DNA of 37,606 bases from an uncultured Bacteroidales bacterium (GCA_937901185.1 CALCHR010000186.1:1-37606), one strand, 5' to 3'; shown: positions 1 through 6,113, counted from the stretch's first letter. Notes: a model not told the origin generated them from the sequence alone. Translations and numbers: made by a program.

Positions 1-1049
1 CGGCAAGGAATGGGACGGCATTCGCTATAAGTATGCATATACGGTGACCGAACCGGGAAAACATCGTCTTCATCTTCCACATAGTACAAATGATAACCGT
101 CGGTTTCGCTCGATACCATAATGTTCTCAGTCGGCTTTGTAGGCACACAATAAAAATTACCCATGCCCCCAAGCAACTCGCTATAAGAAAGTACTAAGTC
201 CGCAGAAAGCACCAAGATAACATCCGAAAATTTCAGTTTCAAAGCATATATCGCACCGCCCTCACCAACTTCAGTAAGCTCCTCAACCTCGATTACGTGC
301 TTTCTATTGCAAGAGCCATCAACCGCATTTGTATTAGCCCGCAAGAACGATGTAATGACCTCATCAGTGGGCTGTTTTGTGATGTTTATCGCCTGAAGCG
401 CCTCTTTTGTCACTTCCATACCCGCGTCAGCCGCTATCTCCTCGTAAAGCCAAGCATCTTTTCCGTCAACAGTGTTCCACAGGTTATAAATAGGGAGCTC
501 TAAGTCTTCCTCCATAAGCTCACCGCCGAGGTAGATGTCACCAACATAGCCAAACGCTGTGATTTGCGTTTCGCCAGTGAAGAACCATATCTTCTTAATG
601 ACACCTGAAGCGTTGCCAAGTGCCACAGTAGCCTCTAAGTCAAAGAACTGCTTGTCGTTGGAAGGTGTTATCTTGTCGATAGAGGGTACATCAACAAACT
701 TTCTCTCACCTACCAGTGAGCCGCTTGAACCCCCGCCTGTCGGGACATTAACAACAACCTCCGCTTTGTCAGCAACGTTAACCGTCGTGTTCTCTGTGAT
801 TGTTATGCTTCCGCTGGGTTTTATGTACCCCTCAGGGATAGGAACATTGACAATAGCCTCCGCAAAGTTAGAGACGTCATGTGCACCATTAGTCGTGAGT
901 TCTACTGAGCCAGATACCTCTGCACCAGTTGGTATGCTAGCTACAACCTTCTTATAGCCCTTGCCTGCCGGCGCTGTAAAGGTGCCGTTCTCAGTTATAT
1001 TAAGCTCCTCAAGAGCTGCTCCCTTGCGTGTTAAAAACGCTTTACCCAT
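1..1049 (-). CDS. Phage tail/fibre-type structural protein (C-terminus beyond window)
   Basis: The reading frame is open from an ATG at 1049 to the window edge, giving at least 349 residues. Residues 1-105 hold about three copies of a roughly 40-residue beta-rich repeat in which 'NGTF/NGAH/ENTT' is followed by 'VNVP/VASIP'. This repeat is common in tail and baseplate proteins of Firmicutes phages. A GGGSSGS linker near 107-113 joins it to a larger acidic domain that I do not recognise. The start follows AGGTGA and lies 4 nt after the stop of the 100-residue gene, so the two are translationally coupled. A role in the tail tip or fibre is inferred from the repeat and the neighbours. Confidence 0.7.
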   Translation of the reverse strand, partial: MGKAFLTRKGAALEELNITENGTFTAPAGKGYKKVVASIPTGAEVSGSVELTTNGAHDVSNFAEAIVNVPIPEGYIKPSGSITITENTTVNVADKAEVVVNVPTGGGSSGSLVGERKFVDVPSIDKITPSNDKQFFDLEATVALGNASGVIKKIWFFTGETQITAFGYVGDIYLGGELMEEDLELPIYNLWNTVDGKDAWLYEEIAADAGMEVTKEALQAINITKQPTDEVITSFLRANTNAVDGSCNRKHVIEVEELTEVGEGGAIYALKLKFSDVILVLSADLVLSYSELLGGMGNFYCVPTKPTENIMVSSETDGYHLYYVEDEDDVFPVRSPYMHTYSECRPIPC

Positions 1050-1053
1050 CTAA

Positions 1054-1356
1054 TCACCTCACCATCAACAGACGCACAGGGATAGCCATAGCAGGTGCCT
1101 CAGTTGCGTAGCAACGGATGCGTCCCATGGACGTCTCAATCTTCCATATCTTAGACCACTCAGCAGTAAGTGCATCTACACTCGCTGCATTAGAGCAGTC
1201 AATATCTACAACCGGGCAGTCTGTGCCAAGGACACCGTCGACCGTTACGTCAACATAGTGTCCACCGTCAGACTCTGCCCAGCCACTCGTCGGTATAGTC
1301 ACCGCTATAGCGGTGGGGGCGCCGGAGCCCGGCATTTTCAAAAAGCCTGCAGACAT
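1054..1356 (-). CDS. Small phage structural protein (beta domain)
   Basis: This 100-residue protein belongs to a type often found beside tail or head-fibre genes of Firmicutes phages. It has a 'TIPTSGWAES...VTVDGV' N-terminal half and an 'EWSKIWKIET...CYATEAPAMAIPV' C-terminal half. The same pattern (SGW-x-x-SD ... GV-x-x-D ... AWAQSYLGI) recurs in the C-terminal half of the 172-residue protein at 36795-37313, so the two probably share a domain. It sits between the terminase-like gene and the repeat-bearing tail gene, with short junctions. Its exact place in the virion is unknown. Confidence 0.6.
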   Translation of the reverse strand: MSAGFLKMPGSGAPTAIAVTIPTSGWAESDGGHYVDVTVDGVLGTDCPVVDIDCSNAASVDALTAEWSKIWKIETSMGRIRCYATEAPAMAIPVRLLMVR

Positions 1357-1359
1357 ATA

Positions 1360-2172
1360 TTAGTCCTCCTCTACAAATCTCGTTTCGTTACCGTAGCCAT
1401 CTCTAGCTACAACCTCTCTGGTGGTTGTCTCGCGGACGCCAATCTGCGTCACAGTGCCGAGCGCGCCTGCTGCGAGTAGAATCTTAACTACCTCACCTAA
1501 GTCACTCTGCTTAGTAGGGCTGCGCTTCGCCTCAGGGTTATCTACAGACATTTCTCTCTGTCTGTCTTCCTGAATCTCCATGTCAAGCTGCGCCTTGCGC
1601 TCAAGGTCAGTGGCCATGCGCATCAGCGTCGCAAGCTCGCCGGGCTTAAGGCCTCGCGGGTCTACATTGTCGATTGCGACACTTATCTTCCCTCTCAAAC
1701 GCTTCGCCATGTCTATGTGCTCAGCGTTCATCTCCAGTATCTCTCTGCGGCGCTGCTCCATCGTAATGCGGTCGCACTCCGTCATCCAAACCTGCATTCT
1801 GGCTTGGAAGGTCCAGCGCTGCGCTATCTTCGAAACAGCTCCTACAGTCGTGCCCAGCTGCTCAGCTACACTCCTGTATGAGGGCTTCTTGCCCGGGTAA
1901 GAGTCTCTGTAGGCACACCACACGGTGTATTCCCACTGGGTTTCTCCTGGCTGCTGCAACCAGACGTCTATACCAGCGTCCTTTGCAACCTCCATCCAGT
2001 CGCCCTGGTGCTGTCTTAAGTGTGCATATCTATTATTCTCAGCTCGAGCGCAATCTACACACAAGTGTCGGTCCCTCGCATCAGCAGGTTTTTCCTGCCC
2101 GCATCTAGGACACTTGATGAGTGCTACGTCTACAGGAGCTGAATTATCTTTATCTATCAAATCATAAGGCAT
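1360..2172 (-). CDS. Putative terminase small subunit (Zn ribbon + HTH)
   Basis: This 270-residue protein has an N-terminal zinc ribbon with CxxC at C21/C24 and C38/C41. A helix-turn-helix follows near residues 98-125 (SYRSVAEQLGTTVGAVSKIA), then a 'W..R...W' segment and a long charged helix around 130-215. HTH followed by W/R-rich helices is typical of phage small terminases, which recognise pac or cos DNA and load the large subunit. The start follows AAGGGGGT. No large terminase is in the window, so a non-packaging DNA-binding role remains possible. It is the first gene of the leftward structural run. Confidence 0.5.
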   Translation of the reverse strand: MPYDLIDKDNSAPVDVALIKCPRCGQEKPADARDRHLCVDCARAENNRYAHLRQHQGDWMEVAKDAGIDVWLQQPGETQWEYTVWCAYRDSYPGKKPSYRSVAEQLGTTVGAVSKIAQRWTFQARMQVWMTECDRITMEQRRREILEMNAEHIDMAKRLRGKISVAIDNVDPRGLKPGELATLMRMATDLERKAQLDMEIQEDRQREMSVDNPEAKRSPTKQSDLGEVVKILLAAGALGTVTQIGVRETTTREVVARDGYGNETRFVEED

Positions 2173-2216
2173 AGTGATACCCCCTTACAATATTATATTA
2201 TGCACTTTGGCACATA

Positions 2217-2250
2217 ATTATGACATACACAAGTACGTTGTGGTCATAAT
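2217..2250. promoter_or_regulatory. Inverted repeat upstream of the terminase-like gene
   Basis: ATTATGAC (2217-2224) is matched by GTCATAAT (2243-2250) across an 18-nt spacer, about 50 nt upstream of the leftward start at 2172. An AT-rich -10-like stretch lies between this repeat and the gene. The arrangement would suit an operator for the leftward structural transcript. That role is inferred from position only. Confidence 0.35.
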
Positions 2251-2347
2251 ATACGTATCTACCCTCATAATTCACGGGCGCGCCGCTGCTTTATATATTA
2301 AATAGAAGGCAACATAACTTTAGGACATCTACAATGGCATAATTTTA

Positions 2348-2365
2348 GGACCCCAGATGGGGTCC
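2348..2365. other. GC-rich hairpin in the 2.2-2.7 kb gap
   Basis: GGACCCC and GGGGTCC pair around an AGAT loop. No run of T follows on either strand, so this may be a boundary hairpin rather than a classical terminator. The gap from 2173 to 2728 also holds a 24-bp repeat, an operator-like motif and the promoter of the 2729 gene. I see no gene in it. Confidence 0.45.
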
Positions 2366-2387
2366 GGCGGTGCTTGATTTATGTTTG

Positions 2388-2449
2388 GATTGGTTACTTT
2401 GCGGCTGTTTCGATTGGATACTTTGCATCTGTTTCGATTGGATACTTGG
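2388..2449. repeat. 24-bp tandem direct repeat (about 2.6 copies)
   Basis: Units start at 2388, 2412 and 2436. Each begins GATTGG(A/T)TACTT, and the two complete units end in CTGTTTC. Units 1 and 2 differ at a few positions and the third is cut short. The repeat lies in noncoding DNA between the divergent genes at 2172 and 2729. It could be a protein-binding array; nothing ties it to a specific function. Confidence 0.75.
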
Positions 2450-2534
2450 TACCAGTGCCGCCGCGCTAGGGTGGACAAATTATACTAAAATAGTTTTATA
2501 ATTTTAGGCATTATGCCAGAATAACGTTCACAAA

Positions 2535-2555
2535 TTGTTCGTAATTTGTTTACAA
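2535..2555 (+). promoter_or_regulatory. Operator-like motif, copy 1
   Basis: TTGTTCGTAATTTGTTTACA recurs at 3376-3396 with two C/T changes and, more degenerate, at 2668-2687. The three copies surround the promoter and the coding region of the 171-residue gene. Each begins TTGT, and copies 1 and 2 end in ACAA, giving partial dyad symmetry. A repressor or activator site is the simplest reading. Confidence 0.45.
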
Positions 2556-2582
2556 AATAATATATATTTTTTATAAAATATA

Positions 2583-2591
2583 TGATATAAT
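2583..2591 (+). promoter_or_regulatory. Extended -10 promoter for the 171-aa gene
   Basis: TGATATAAT is the same extended -10 used at six other sites in this window. No good -35 lies 17 nt upstream here, since that stretch is almost pure A/T. The promoter may therefore depend on the extended -10 or on an activator at the neighbouring TTGTTCG motif. It would leave an unusually long leader of about 130 nt. Confidence 0.55.
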
Positions 2592-2667
2592 AAATATAGA
2601 AAGTAAGTAATAAATAATTAATAAATTAATATAAATAATAAATTTTGAAAGGGAATTTATTAGAGAT

Positions 2668-2687
2668 TTGTTAATAATTTGTTAGTA
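2668..2687 (+). promoter_or_regulatory. Operator-like motif, degenerate copy
   Basis: TTGTTAATAATTTGTTAGTA matches the core TTGTTnnTAATTTGTT of the motif at 2535 and 3376. It lies in the 5' leader of the 171-residue gene, about 40 nt before its ribosome site. Confidence 0.35.
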
Positions 2688-2728
2688 TTTTCAAAAAATA
2701 AAATTTAATAAAAGAAAGAGGTAAAATT

Positions 2729-3244
2729 ATGACAAACCTTAAAAATATCGAAAAAGTTGCGAACGAACTGGGAAATGACTTGGAAAAAGTTTCAAAGGAA
2801 CTTAAAAGAATTCAATCCGTAAAATGTAGATTGAAGAAACAAAAAGGAAAGTCCTCTTATGAAGAAGAGATGAGAAAAGTTCTTGAAGAAGAACAAATTC
2901 TCAAAGAAGTGAGAGCCCTCCTCGACCCTAAGGAAAAACCGGTTACAAAGTTCGAACAAAGTGATATTGATGTTCTTGATTATGATGAGACAATCAAAGC
3001 GATTAAGTCCATCCAATCAAAGAAGACCCTCACAAGATGGTTGACAACTAATGAGGGTGACAATGATGAGTATCGAGAAGCTTGTAGAATAGAACAAATG
3101 CTCCTTGAGCACAAGAAACAAATTCGACCAATCGAAGAAACGGTTGTTAGAAAGTCAGATTTAATAACAATAATCGAAACGATTGAGAACAACAAAGACT
3201 TGAGTCAAGAGAGAATCGTGGAACTCCTCAAGGGCCTCATCTAA
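2729..3244 (+). CDS. Charged helical protein with two internal 'IQSxK' repeats
   Basis: This 171-residue Lys/Glu-rich protein starts after AGAGGT. It contains two versions of one module, at residues about 25-63 and 92-130. Each has 'IQS(V/K)K..L', a spacer, a 'Y.E..R' helix and an 'E(E/I)EQ(I/M)L' helix. A related module occurs in the 255-residue protein at 6157-6924, including the downstream 'EETVVRKSDLITII' versus 'ATVVEVDTTKDKLKELL'. No known domain is recognised. The isolated, separately promoted position suggests an early accessory or host-interaction protein, which is inference. Codon use is more A-rich than in its neighbours. Confidence 0.7.
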   Translation: MTNLKNIEKVANELGNDLEKVSKELKRIQSVKCRLKKQKGKSSYEEEMRKVLEEEQILKEVRALLDPKEKPVTKFEQSDIDVLDYDETIKAIKSIQSKKTLTRWLTTNEGDNDEYREACRIEQMLLEHKKQIRPIEETVVRKSDLITIIETIENNKDLSQERIVELLKGLI

Positions 3245-3295
3245 GAGGCCCCTAAGGGGAAGAGCCCCGGCCGGAGTGAGGCCGGCCGGGGCCTC
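3245..3295. other. Very stable GC-rich hairpin just after the 171-aa gene
   Basis: CCCCGGCCGG (3265-3274) pairs perfectly with CCGGCCGGGG (3282-3291). GAGGCCCC (3245-3252) can alternatively pair with GGGGCCTC (3288-3295). The structure begins right after the stop codon. It has no U-tract, so it is more likely an RNA 3'-end stabiliser or pause element than an intrinsic terminator; the terminator proper may be at 3347-3378. Confidence 0.6.
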
Positions 3296-3346
3296 AAGAG
3301 AATAACGGGTGCACGCCTGAAGCACCGGAAGAACCGACGGCCCCTA

Positions 3347-3378
3347 CGGAAGAAGGGGGAGGTGGGCTTCCGCTTTTG
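3347..3378 (+). terminator. Rightward terminator candidate
   Basis: CGGAAG (3347-3352) and CTTCCG (3367-3372) can form a 6-bp stem followed by CTTTT. It lies about 100 nt after the 171-residue gene, on the right strand to end that transcript. Confidence 0.45.
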
Positions 3379-3396
3379 TTCGCAATTTGTTCACAA
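3376..3396 (+). promoter_or_regulatory. Operator-like motif, copy 2
   Basis: TTGTTCGCAATTTGTTCACA matches the copy at 2535-2555 apart from two C/T transitions. The inner part can also form CAATT/AATTG. It lies just past the terminator of the 171-residue gene and before the first GC-rich repeat module. Confidence 0.45.
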
Positions 3397-3399
3397 TTG

Positions 3400-3572
3400 C
3401 CGCCGTCGCGGCCACGACCAGTCAATGGCTGCACTGCGCTGCATAAAAGGGTGCAGCTTTGGCTTTGCCAAACCTCGCCGCGACTATATAAAAGCCGCGA
3501 CCAAATGCGACCGAACCGCACTGCCGTGGTTGCGTTTTTACAAAACTATACCGCGCTGAATAAAAGCTGCAG
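3400..3572 (-). ncRNA. GC-rich structured repeat module A (divergent)
   Basis: This segment is built from GC-rich pieces punctuated by ATAAAAG (CTTTTAT on the minus strand). 3516-3572 aligns with 3920-3976 of module B over 57 positions with only 8-9 mismatches. GCTGCA and TGCAGC flank one CTTTTAT and can form a hairpin. The 'ACCAG.CAATG' element is present, but the complete core hairpin of modules B-D is not. It lies downstream of the leftward 38-residue gene. Confidence 0.4.
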
Positions 3573-3576
3573 TAGT

Positions 3577-3597
3577 ACCACCGCTGAGGGCGGTGGT
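3577..3597 (-). terminator. Hairpin after the leftward 38-aa gene
   Basis: ACCACCGC and GCGGTGGT form an 8-bp stem 6 nt past the stop of the small leftward gene. The T-rich stretch (GCTTTTATT) comes about 10 nt later, so termination may be imperfect. Confidence 0.45.
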
Positions 3598-3602
3598 TGT
3601 AT

Positions 3603-3719
3603 CTACTCGTGCTCTGGATAGTTGTCGGCCATAAGCATCATCGCGAGGGCTGCATCCTCGTCAATCTCGTCGTTGGCTATCTTCTCCTCAAGCTCTCTCA
3701 AATACTCATCTCTTGTCAT
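3603..3719 (-). CDS. 38-aa acidic small protein with its own promoter
   Basis: The ORF encodes 38 residues (MTRDEYLRELEEKI ... ADNYPEHE), probably one or two acidic amphipathic helices. It has a complete cassette: promoter at 3792-3820, the hairpin leader shared with the 234- and 193-residue genes, and a 3' hairpin. That architecture is the main reason to regard it as a real gene despite its size. The ribosome site GTGAGAAG is weak and partly within the leader structure, suggesting translational control. No family is recognised. Confidence 0.65.
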   Translation of the reverse strand: MTRDEYLRELEEKIANDEIDEDAALAMMLMADNYPEHE

Positions 3720-3721
3720 AA

Positions 3722-3750
3722 TCTTCTCACTTTCCGTTGCTGAATGCAAC
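3722..3750 (-). promoter_or_regulatory. Structured 5' leader element, copy 1
   Basis: On the minus strand the leader has a 5-bp stem (GTTGC/GCAAC) capped by AUUCA, then GGAAAG, then UGAGAAG just before the ATG. Copies at 4755-4782 and 5653-5680 keep the loop, the RGAAAG and the UGAG while the stem bases change in compensation. The loop UCA can pair with the UGA next to the ribosome site, giving a possible H-type pseudoknot. Confidence 0.6.
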
Positions 3751-3791
3751 TGTTTTTATTATTATTTAGAACCTTATTTGATTCTATAATA

Positions 3792-3834
3792 ATTATATCA
3801 TATTTCTTGCAGTTTGTATTCAGTTTTGAAAATA
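3792..3834 (-). promoter_or_regulatory. Promoter of the 38-aa gene
   Basis: On the minus strand there is a TGATATAAT extended -10 (TATAAT at 3797-3792), a 17-nt spacer and AATACA at -35 (3820-3815). It is embedded in a conserved CAAAACTGAATACA block. The same block and spacing occur at the other two leftward cassettes, and with changes at 6048-6076 and 17617-17645. Confidence 0.75.
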
Positions 3835-3851
3835 TTTTTTCCAACTACATT

Positions 3852-3976
3852 TGCAGCCACGACCAGCCAATGCTGAGACTATCTACTAGTCATTGCGGAC
3901 ACAGTCAGCGTGAGCAACTCCGCACTGCGGTGGTTGTGGTTTTACAAGACTTAACCGTGCTGAATAAAAGCCGCAG
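3852..3976 (-). ncRNA. Structured repeat module B
   Basis: Read on the minus strand, the core 3916-3852 can fold with outer stem UGCGG/CUGCA, stem CACG/CGUG, stem GCUG/CAGC, stem ACUGU/AUAGU, a small hairpin GUC/GAC and a constant bulge AGUAG. Relative to modules C and D the stem bases change but pairing is kept. Several changes give G-U pairs only if the minus strand is transcribed. 3920-3976 is a 57-nt segment repeated in module A. Confidence 0.55.
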
Positions 3977-4001
3977 CCAAACATTACTGCACTGCGTCAA
4001 C

Positions 4002-4036
4002 GATAAAAGTAAACCGCTGACGTCCGCCAGCGGTTT
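4002..4036 (-). terminator. Terminator of the 234-aa gene
   Basis: AAACCGCTG and CAGCGGTTT form a 9-bp stem, and the minus strand continues TTTACTTTTATC. It begins within 10 nt of the stop at 4044, as expected for the leftward transcript. Confidence 0.65.
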
Positions 4037-4043
4037 GTTACTG

Positions 4044-4748
4044 TCAATATTCTTCGATTGCTTTATCCAAGAAGCGGTCCAACAACTCGTAGCTATCGGC
4101 GTGAAACGGTATCTTAACGCTATTGCCTGCAACACAAACTGTGATGTAGCTACCAAACGAGATTGGGTCGTAGTTTAATTCTTTCAGCCATTGACTGAAG
4201 TCTTTCATATCTTGCAGACACTTCTTGCGGTCTTCATCAAGCAGTGACTCATCACCTTGTTTAACTGGGGGCTCATAGCTGTCATCCATAAACACGTCAT
4301 AACCATCAGTCAAAGCGCCGACTCCCTCTCTATCCGCCCACTCGCGATAGTGTGGTGTTAACTTATTGTAGAGCTCTTGCGGAAGCTCATTTATCGAAAG
4401 TCTATACTTGATACTGAAATGCTTAGCGTCTTTTTTGATGTACTCAATCTGACAGTATTTGAACAGTTCAAATTCTTCAGTGGTGAACTGATGCTGGTCA
4501 AATGACGGTTCGCATGTCAAAGCTTCCCACGGCCATTCGCCGATTACGATTTTGTTATACAATTCGTCGCAATCAATCTGCAGTTCACTTGAGATTGTGT
4601 CAGCTGTTTGCCACCAAAAGCGCTCCTCATTCGCAATAACAAAGCGGCTAACATTTTCCGTGGAGTCATACACAGCAAATACCGAAATCATTGTGTTGCC
4701 TCCAGTATTGATATACTCGTGGTTTGTTACGATAAATCTTTTTTCCAT
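4044..4748 (-). CDS. Acidic 234-aa protein of unknown function
   Basis: This gene has its own promoter (4818-4846), structured leader and terminator. The protein is acidic and rich in aromatic residues (RFWWQTAD, EWPWEAL, HYREWADREG). It has no signal peptide or membrane segment and no motif I recognise. The start at 4748 follows CTGAGGAATTAAA, whose UGAG belongs to the leader structure. The single-gene, strongly promoted arrangement resembles early host-takeover or counter-defence genes in other phages; that is inference. Confidence 0.75.
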   Translation of the reverse strand: MEKRFIVTNHEYINTGGNTMISVFAVYDSTENVSRFVIANEERFWWQTADTISSELQIDCDELYNKIVIGEWPWEALTCEPSFDQHQFTTEEFELFKYCQIEYIKKDAKHFSIKYRLSINELPQELYNKLTPHYREWADREGVGALTDGYDVFMDDSYEPPVKQGDESLLDEDRKKCLQDMKDFSQWLKELNYDPISFGSYITVCVAGNSVKIPFHADSYELLDRFLDKAIEEY

Positions 4749-4754
4749 TTTAAT

Positions 4755-4782
4755 TCCTCAGCTTTCTGTGACTGAAAGTCAC
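4755..4782 (-). promoter_or_regulatory. Structured 5' leader element, copy 2
   Basis: GTGAC/GTCAC form a perfect 5-bp stem with loop UUUCA, followed by AGAAAG and CUGAGGA. All five stem pairs differ in base identity from at least one other copy while pairing is kept. The loop UCAG can pair with CUGA, which overlaps the ribosome site GAGGA. Confidence 0.6.
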
Positions 4783-4817
4783 CGTTTATTTAAGGTATCT
4801 TTTTACCTTCTATTATA

Positions 4818-4860
4818 ATTATATCACATTCATTGCGGAATGTATTCAGTTTTCCAAAAT
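4818..4860 (-). promoter_or_regulatory. Promoter of the 234-aa gene
   Basis: There is a TGATATAAT extended -10 (TATAAT at 4823-4818) and AATACA (4846-4841), 17 nt apart on the minus strand. The upstream block is GGAAAACTGAATACA. The spacer (TTCCGCAA...GTGA) closely resembles that of the rightward promoter at 6048-6076, so these promoters are related by descent and not only by consensus. Confidence 0.75.
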
Positions 4861-4908
4861 TCGATGCAGTGTTGGCATCGTTTATCTTTACTGAATGTTA
4901 GCTATACT

Positions 4909-5020
4909 TGCAGCCACAGCCGGACGGTGCTTTACTATCTACTCGCTTGCCGTCATAGTCAGCGTGAGCAATGCTGCATCGTAAAAGCCTCAACTCAACA
5001 AAGCCAAGCCACATCGCATA
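4909..5020 (-). ncRNA. Structured repeat module C
   Basis: The minus-strand core 4978-4909 has outer stem UGCAGC/GCUGCA, stem CACG/UGUG (with one G-U), stem ACUAU/AUAGU and the constant AGUAG bulge. CTTTTA motifs flank it on the 5' side. It lies between the terminator of the 193-residue gene and the promoter of the 234-residue gene. Confidence 0.55.
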
Positions 5021-5027
5021 AAAGGAC

Positions 5028-5058
5028 ATAAAATTTGCAGCGACCGAACGGTCGCTGC
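5028..5058 (-). terminator. Terminator of the 193-aa gene
   Basis: GCAGCGACC and GGTCGCTGC form a 9-bp stem with a GTTC tetraloop, and AAATTTTATG follows on the minus strand. It starts 7 nt past the stop at 5065. This is the clearest intrinsic terminator of the three cassettes. Confidence 0.8.
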
Positions 5059-5064
5059 GTGTTA

Positions 5065-5646
5065 CTAGTTATTACCGATTATATTAAGTATATAGTCAGC
5101 ATCAGTTAAACATTCGGCCAACTTATGCACTTCGCCAGATTCTAATACATCAGCGTTCACAAGTAGCGTAGCCTGCACGTTTTCTTTAGCTGTATTAATA
5201 CAGCGACGCAACCTCGTCATAACAACTTCATTAAATACTGCATGGTTATTACGATTGAGCGTACCATCTGGATTGTGCCTTCCATAAGCCTCGTTATCGC
5301 ACCACAAATCGTACAGTACACCATAGCCAAGCTCTAACGCACCATTCGTAAGCTCTGAATTAAGCTTTTTGCGTACAGCATGCGTATAGTACATAAATTG
5401 CATATTGTCACCGTGCGCTTTTATCAGCTCACCAAACATATCGTAAGTCGCCACATTTAATAAATCCGCTAAAGCATCACTTGAAACTACATATACGACA
5501 TCACGCCACGTATCGCGGCTTTCGTATCGTTCCGCTACTTCGCTGCACTCTGTAAGTGCTTCAAATACTTGCTGACGCTCTTCAGCACTGCATTCTGCTG
5601 ACTGCGCATACTGTTCAAGCGCTTTTTTAACCGTAGTTAATACCAT
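5065..5646 (-). CDS. 193-aa protein of unknown function
   Basis: The predicted protein is mostly alpha-helical and acidic, with a conspicuous central segment (GYGVLYDLWCDNEAYGRHNPDG) and a final helix ending in NIIGNN. It has no membrane segment and I recognise no family. It shares promoter type, leader element, terminator and a flanking repeat module with the 234- and 38-residue genes but no visible protein similarity. The three probably share regulation rather than ancestry. The start follows TTGAGGATTATTT. Confidence 0.75.
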   Translation of the reverse strand: MVLTTVKKALEQYAQSAECSAEERQQVFEALTECSEVAERYESRDTWRDVVYVVSSDALADLLNVATYDMFGELIKAHGDNMQFMYYTHAVRKKLNSELTNGALELGYGVLYDLWCDNEAYGRHNPDGTLNRNNHAVFNEVVMTRLRRCINTAKENVQATLLVNADVLESGEVHKLAECLTDADYILNIIGNN

Positions 5647-5652
5647 AAATAA

Positions 5653-5680
5653 TCCTCAACTTTCCGCGGCTGAATACCGC
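5653..5680 (-). promoter_or_regulatory. Structured 5' leader element, copy 3
   Basis: GCGGU/GCCGC form a 5-bp stem with loop AUUCA, followed by GGAAAG and UUGAGGA. UUGA can pair with the loop UCAG using one U-G pair. This third independent stem sequence is what makes the covariation convincing. Confidence 0.6.
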
Positions 5681-5743
5681 TATAAAATAATACTTAATAA
5701 ATAATACTTAATAAATTATATTAGTATAACTTATTCTATATAT

Positions 5744-5788
5744 ATTATATCATAAATAATACAGTTTGTATTCAGTTTTGAAAATATT
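5744..5788 (-). promoter_or_regulatory. Promoter of the 193-aa gene
   Basis: There is a TGATATAAT extended -10 (TATAAT at 5749-5744) and AATACA (5772-5767) with a 17-nt spacer on the minus strand. The upstream CAAAACTGAATACA block is identical to that of the 38-residue gene promoter. Confidence 0.75.
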
Positions 5789-5803
5789 CTTTCCGGCTGC
5801 ACG

Positions 5804-5990
5804 TGCAGCCACGACCAGACGATGCTGTTACTATCTACTGGTTGGCAACCATAGTCAGCGTAAGCAATGCTGCAACTGCGTGGACCTTTCCATCCCATAC
5901 CGTACTTCGCCGCATAAAAGTTTCATTCATACGCTACTATACTGCACTGCATAAAAGCCGCGACCCAACGTTGCCTCGCCGCACCGCCGC
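5804..5990 (-). ncRNA. Structured repeat module D (best-formed copy)
   Basis: The minus-strand core 5874-5804 has outer stem UGCAGC/GCUGCA, a bulge AUUGCU, stem UACG/CGUG, stem GCUG/CAGC, stem ACUAU/AUAGU, a terminal hairpin GGUU-GCC-AACC and the AGUAG bulge. Upstream on the minus strand are two further CTTTTAT-punctuated segments. It sits between divergent promoters (leftward at 5744-5772, rightward at 6048-6076). Confidence 0.6.
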
Positions 5991-6047
5991 GGTTCTTGCA
6001 CGGAAACAAAAGTTGGTGTCGCCACTACATCGAATTTTTGAAAACCG

Positions 6048-6076
6048 AGCACATTCCGCAAGAAAAGTGATATAAT
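6048..6076 (+). promoter_or_regulatory. Rightward promoter of the 6157-7466 operon
   Basis: AGCACA (-35, 6048-6053), a 17-nt spacer and TATAAT (6071-6076) within TGATATAAT. The upstream block GAAAACCGAGCACA matches the conserved block of the leftward cassette promoters. Confidence 0.75.
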
Positions 6077-6113
6077 TATATTAGAGATAAGGAAAAGAAA
6101 CCGAGTCTCAATA

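Noticed and set aside
559..957. Rightward 132-residue open frame at the left end
   Set aside because: It lies opposite the long leftward tail-protein frame, which has repeat structure, a ribosome site and gene coupling; the rightward frame has none of these.
3744..4178. Rightward 144-residue frame
   Set aside because: It crosses the leftward promoter, RNA module B, a terminator and the end of the 234-residue gene; the composition is not protein-like.
3852..5874. Hammerhead or other known self-cleaving ribozyme in modules B-D
   Set aside because: The CUGANGA and GAAA core of hammerheads is absent, and I could not fit the consensus of twister, pistol or hatchet.
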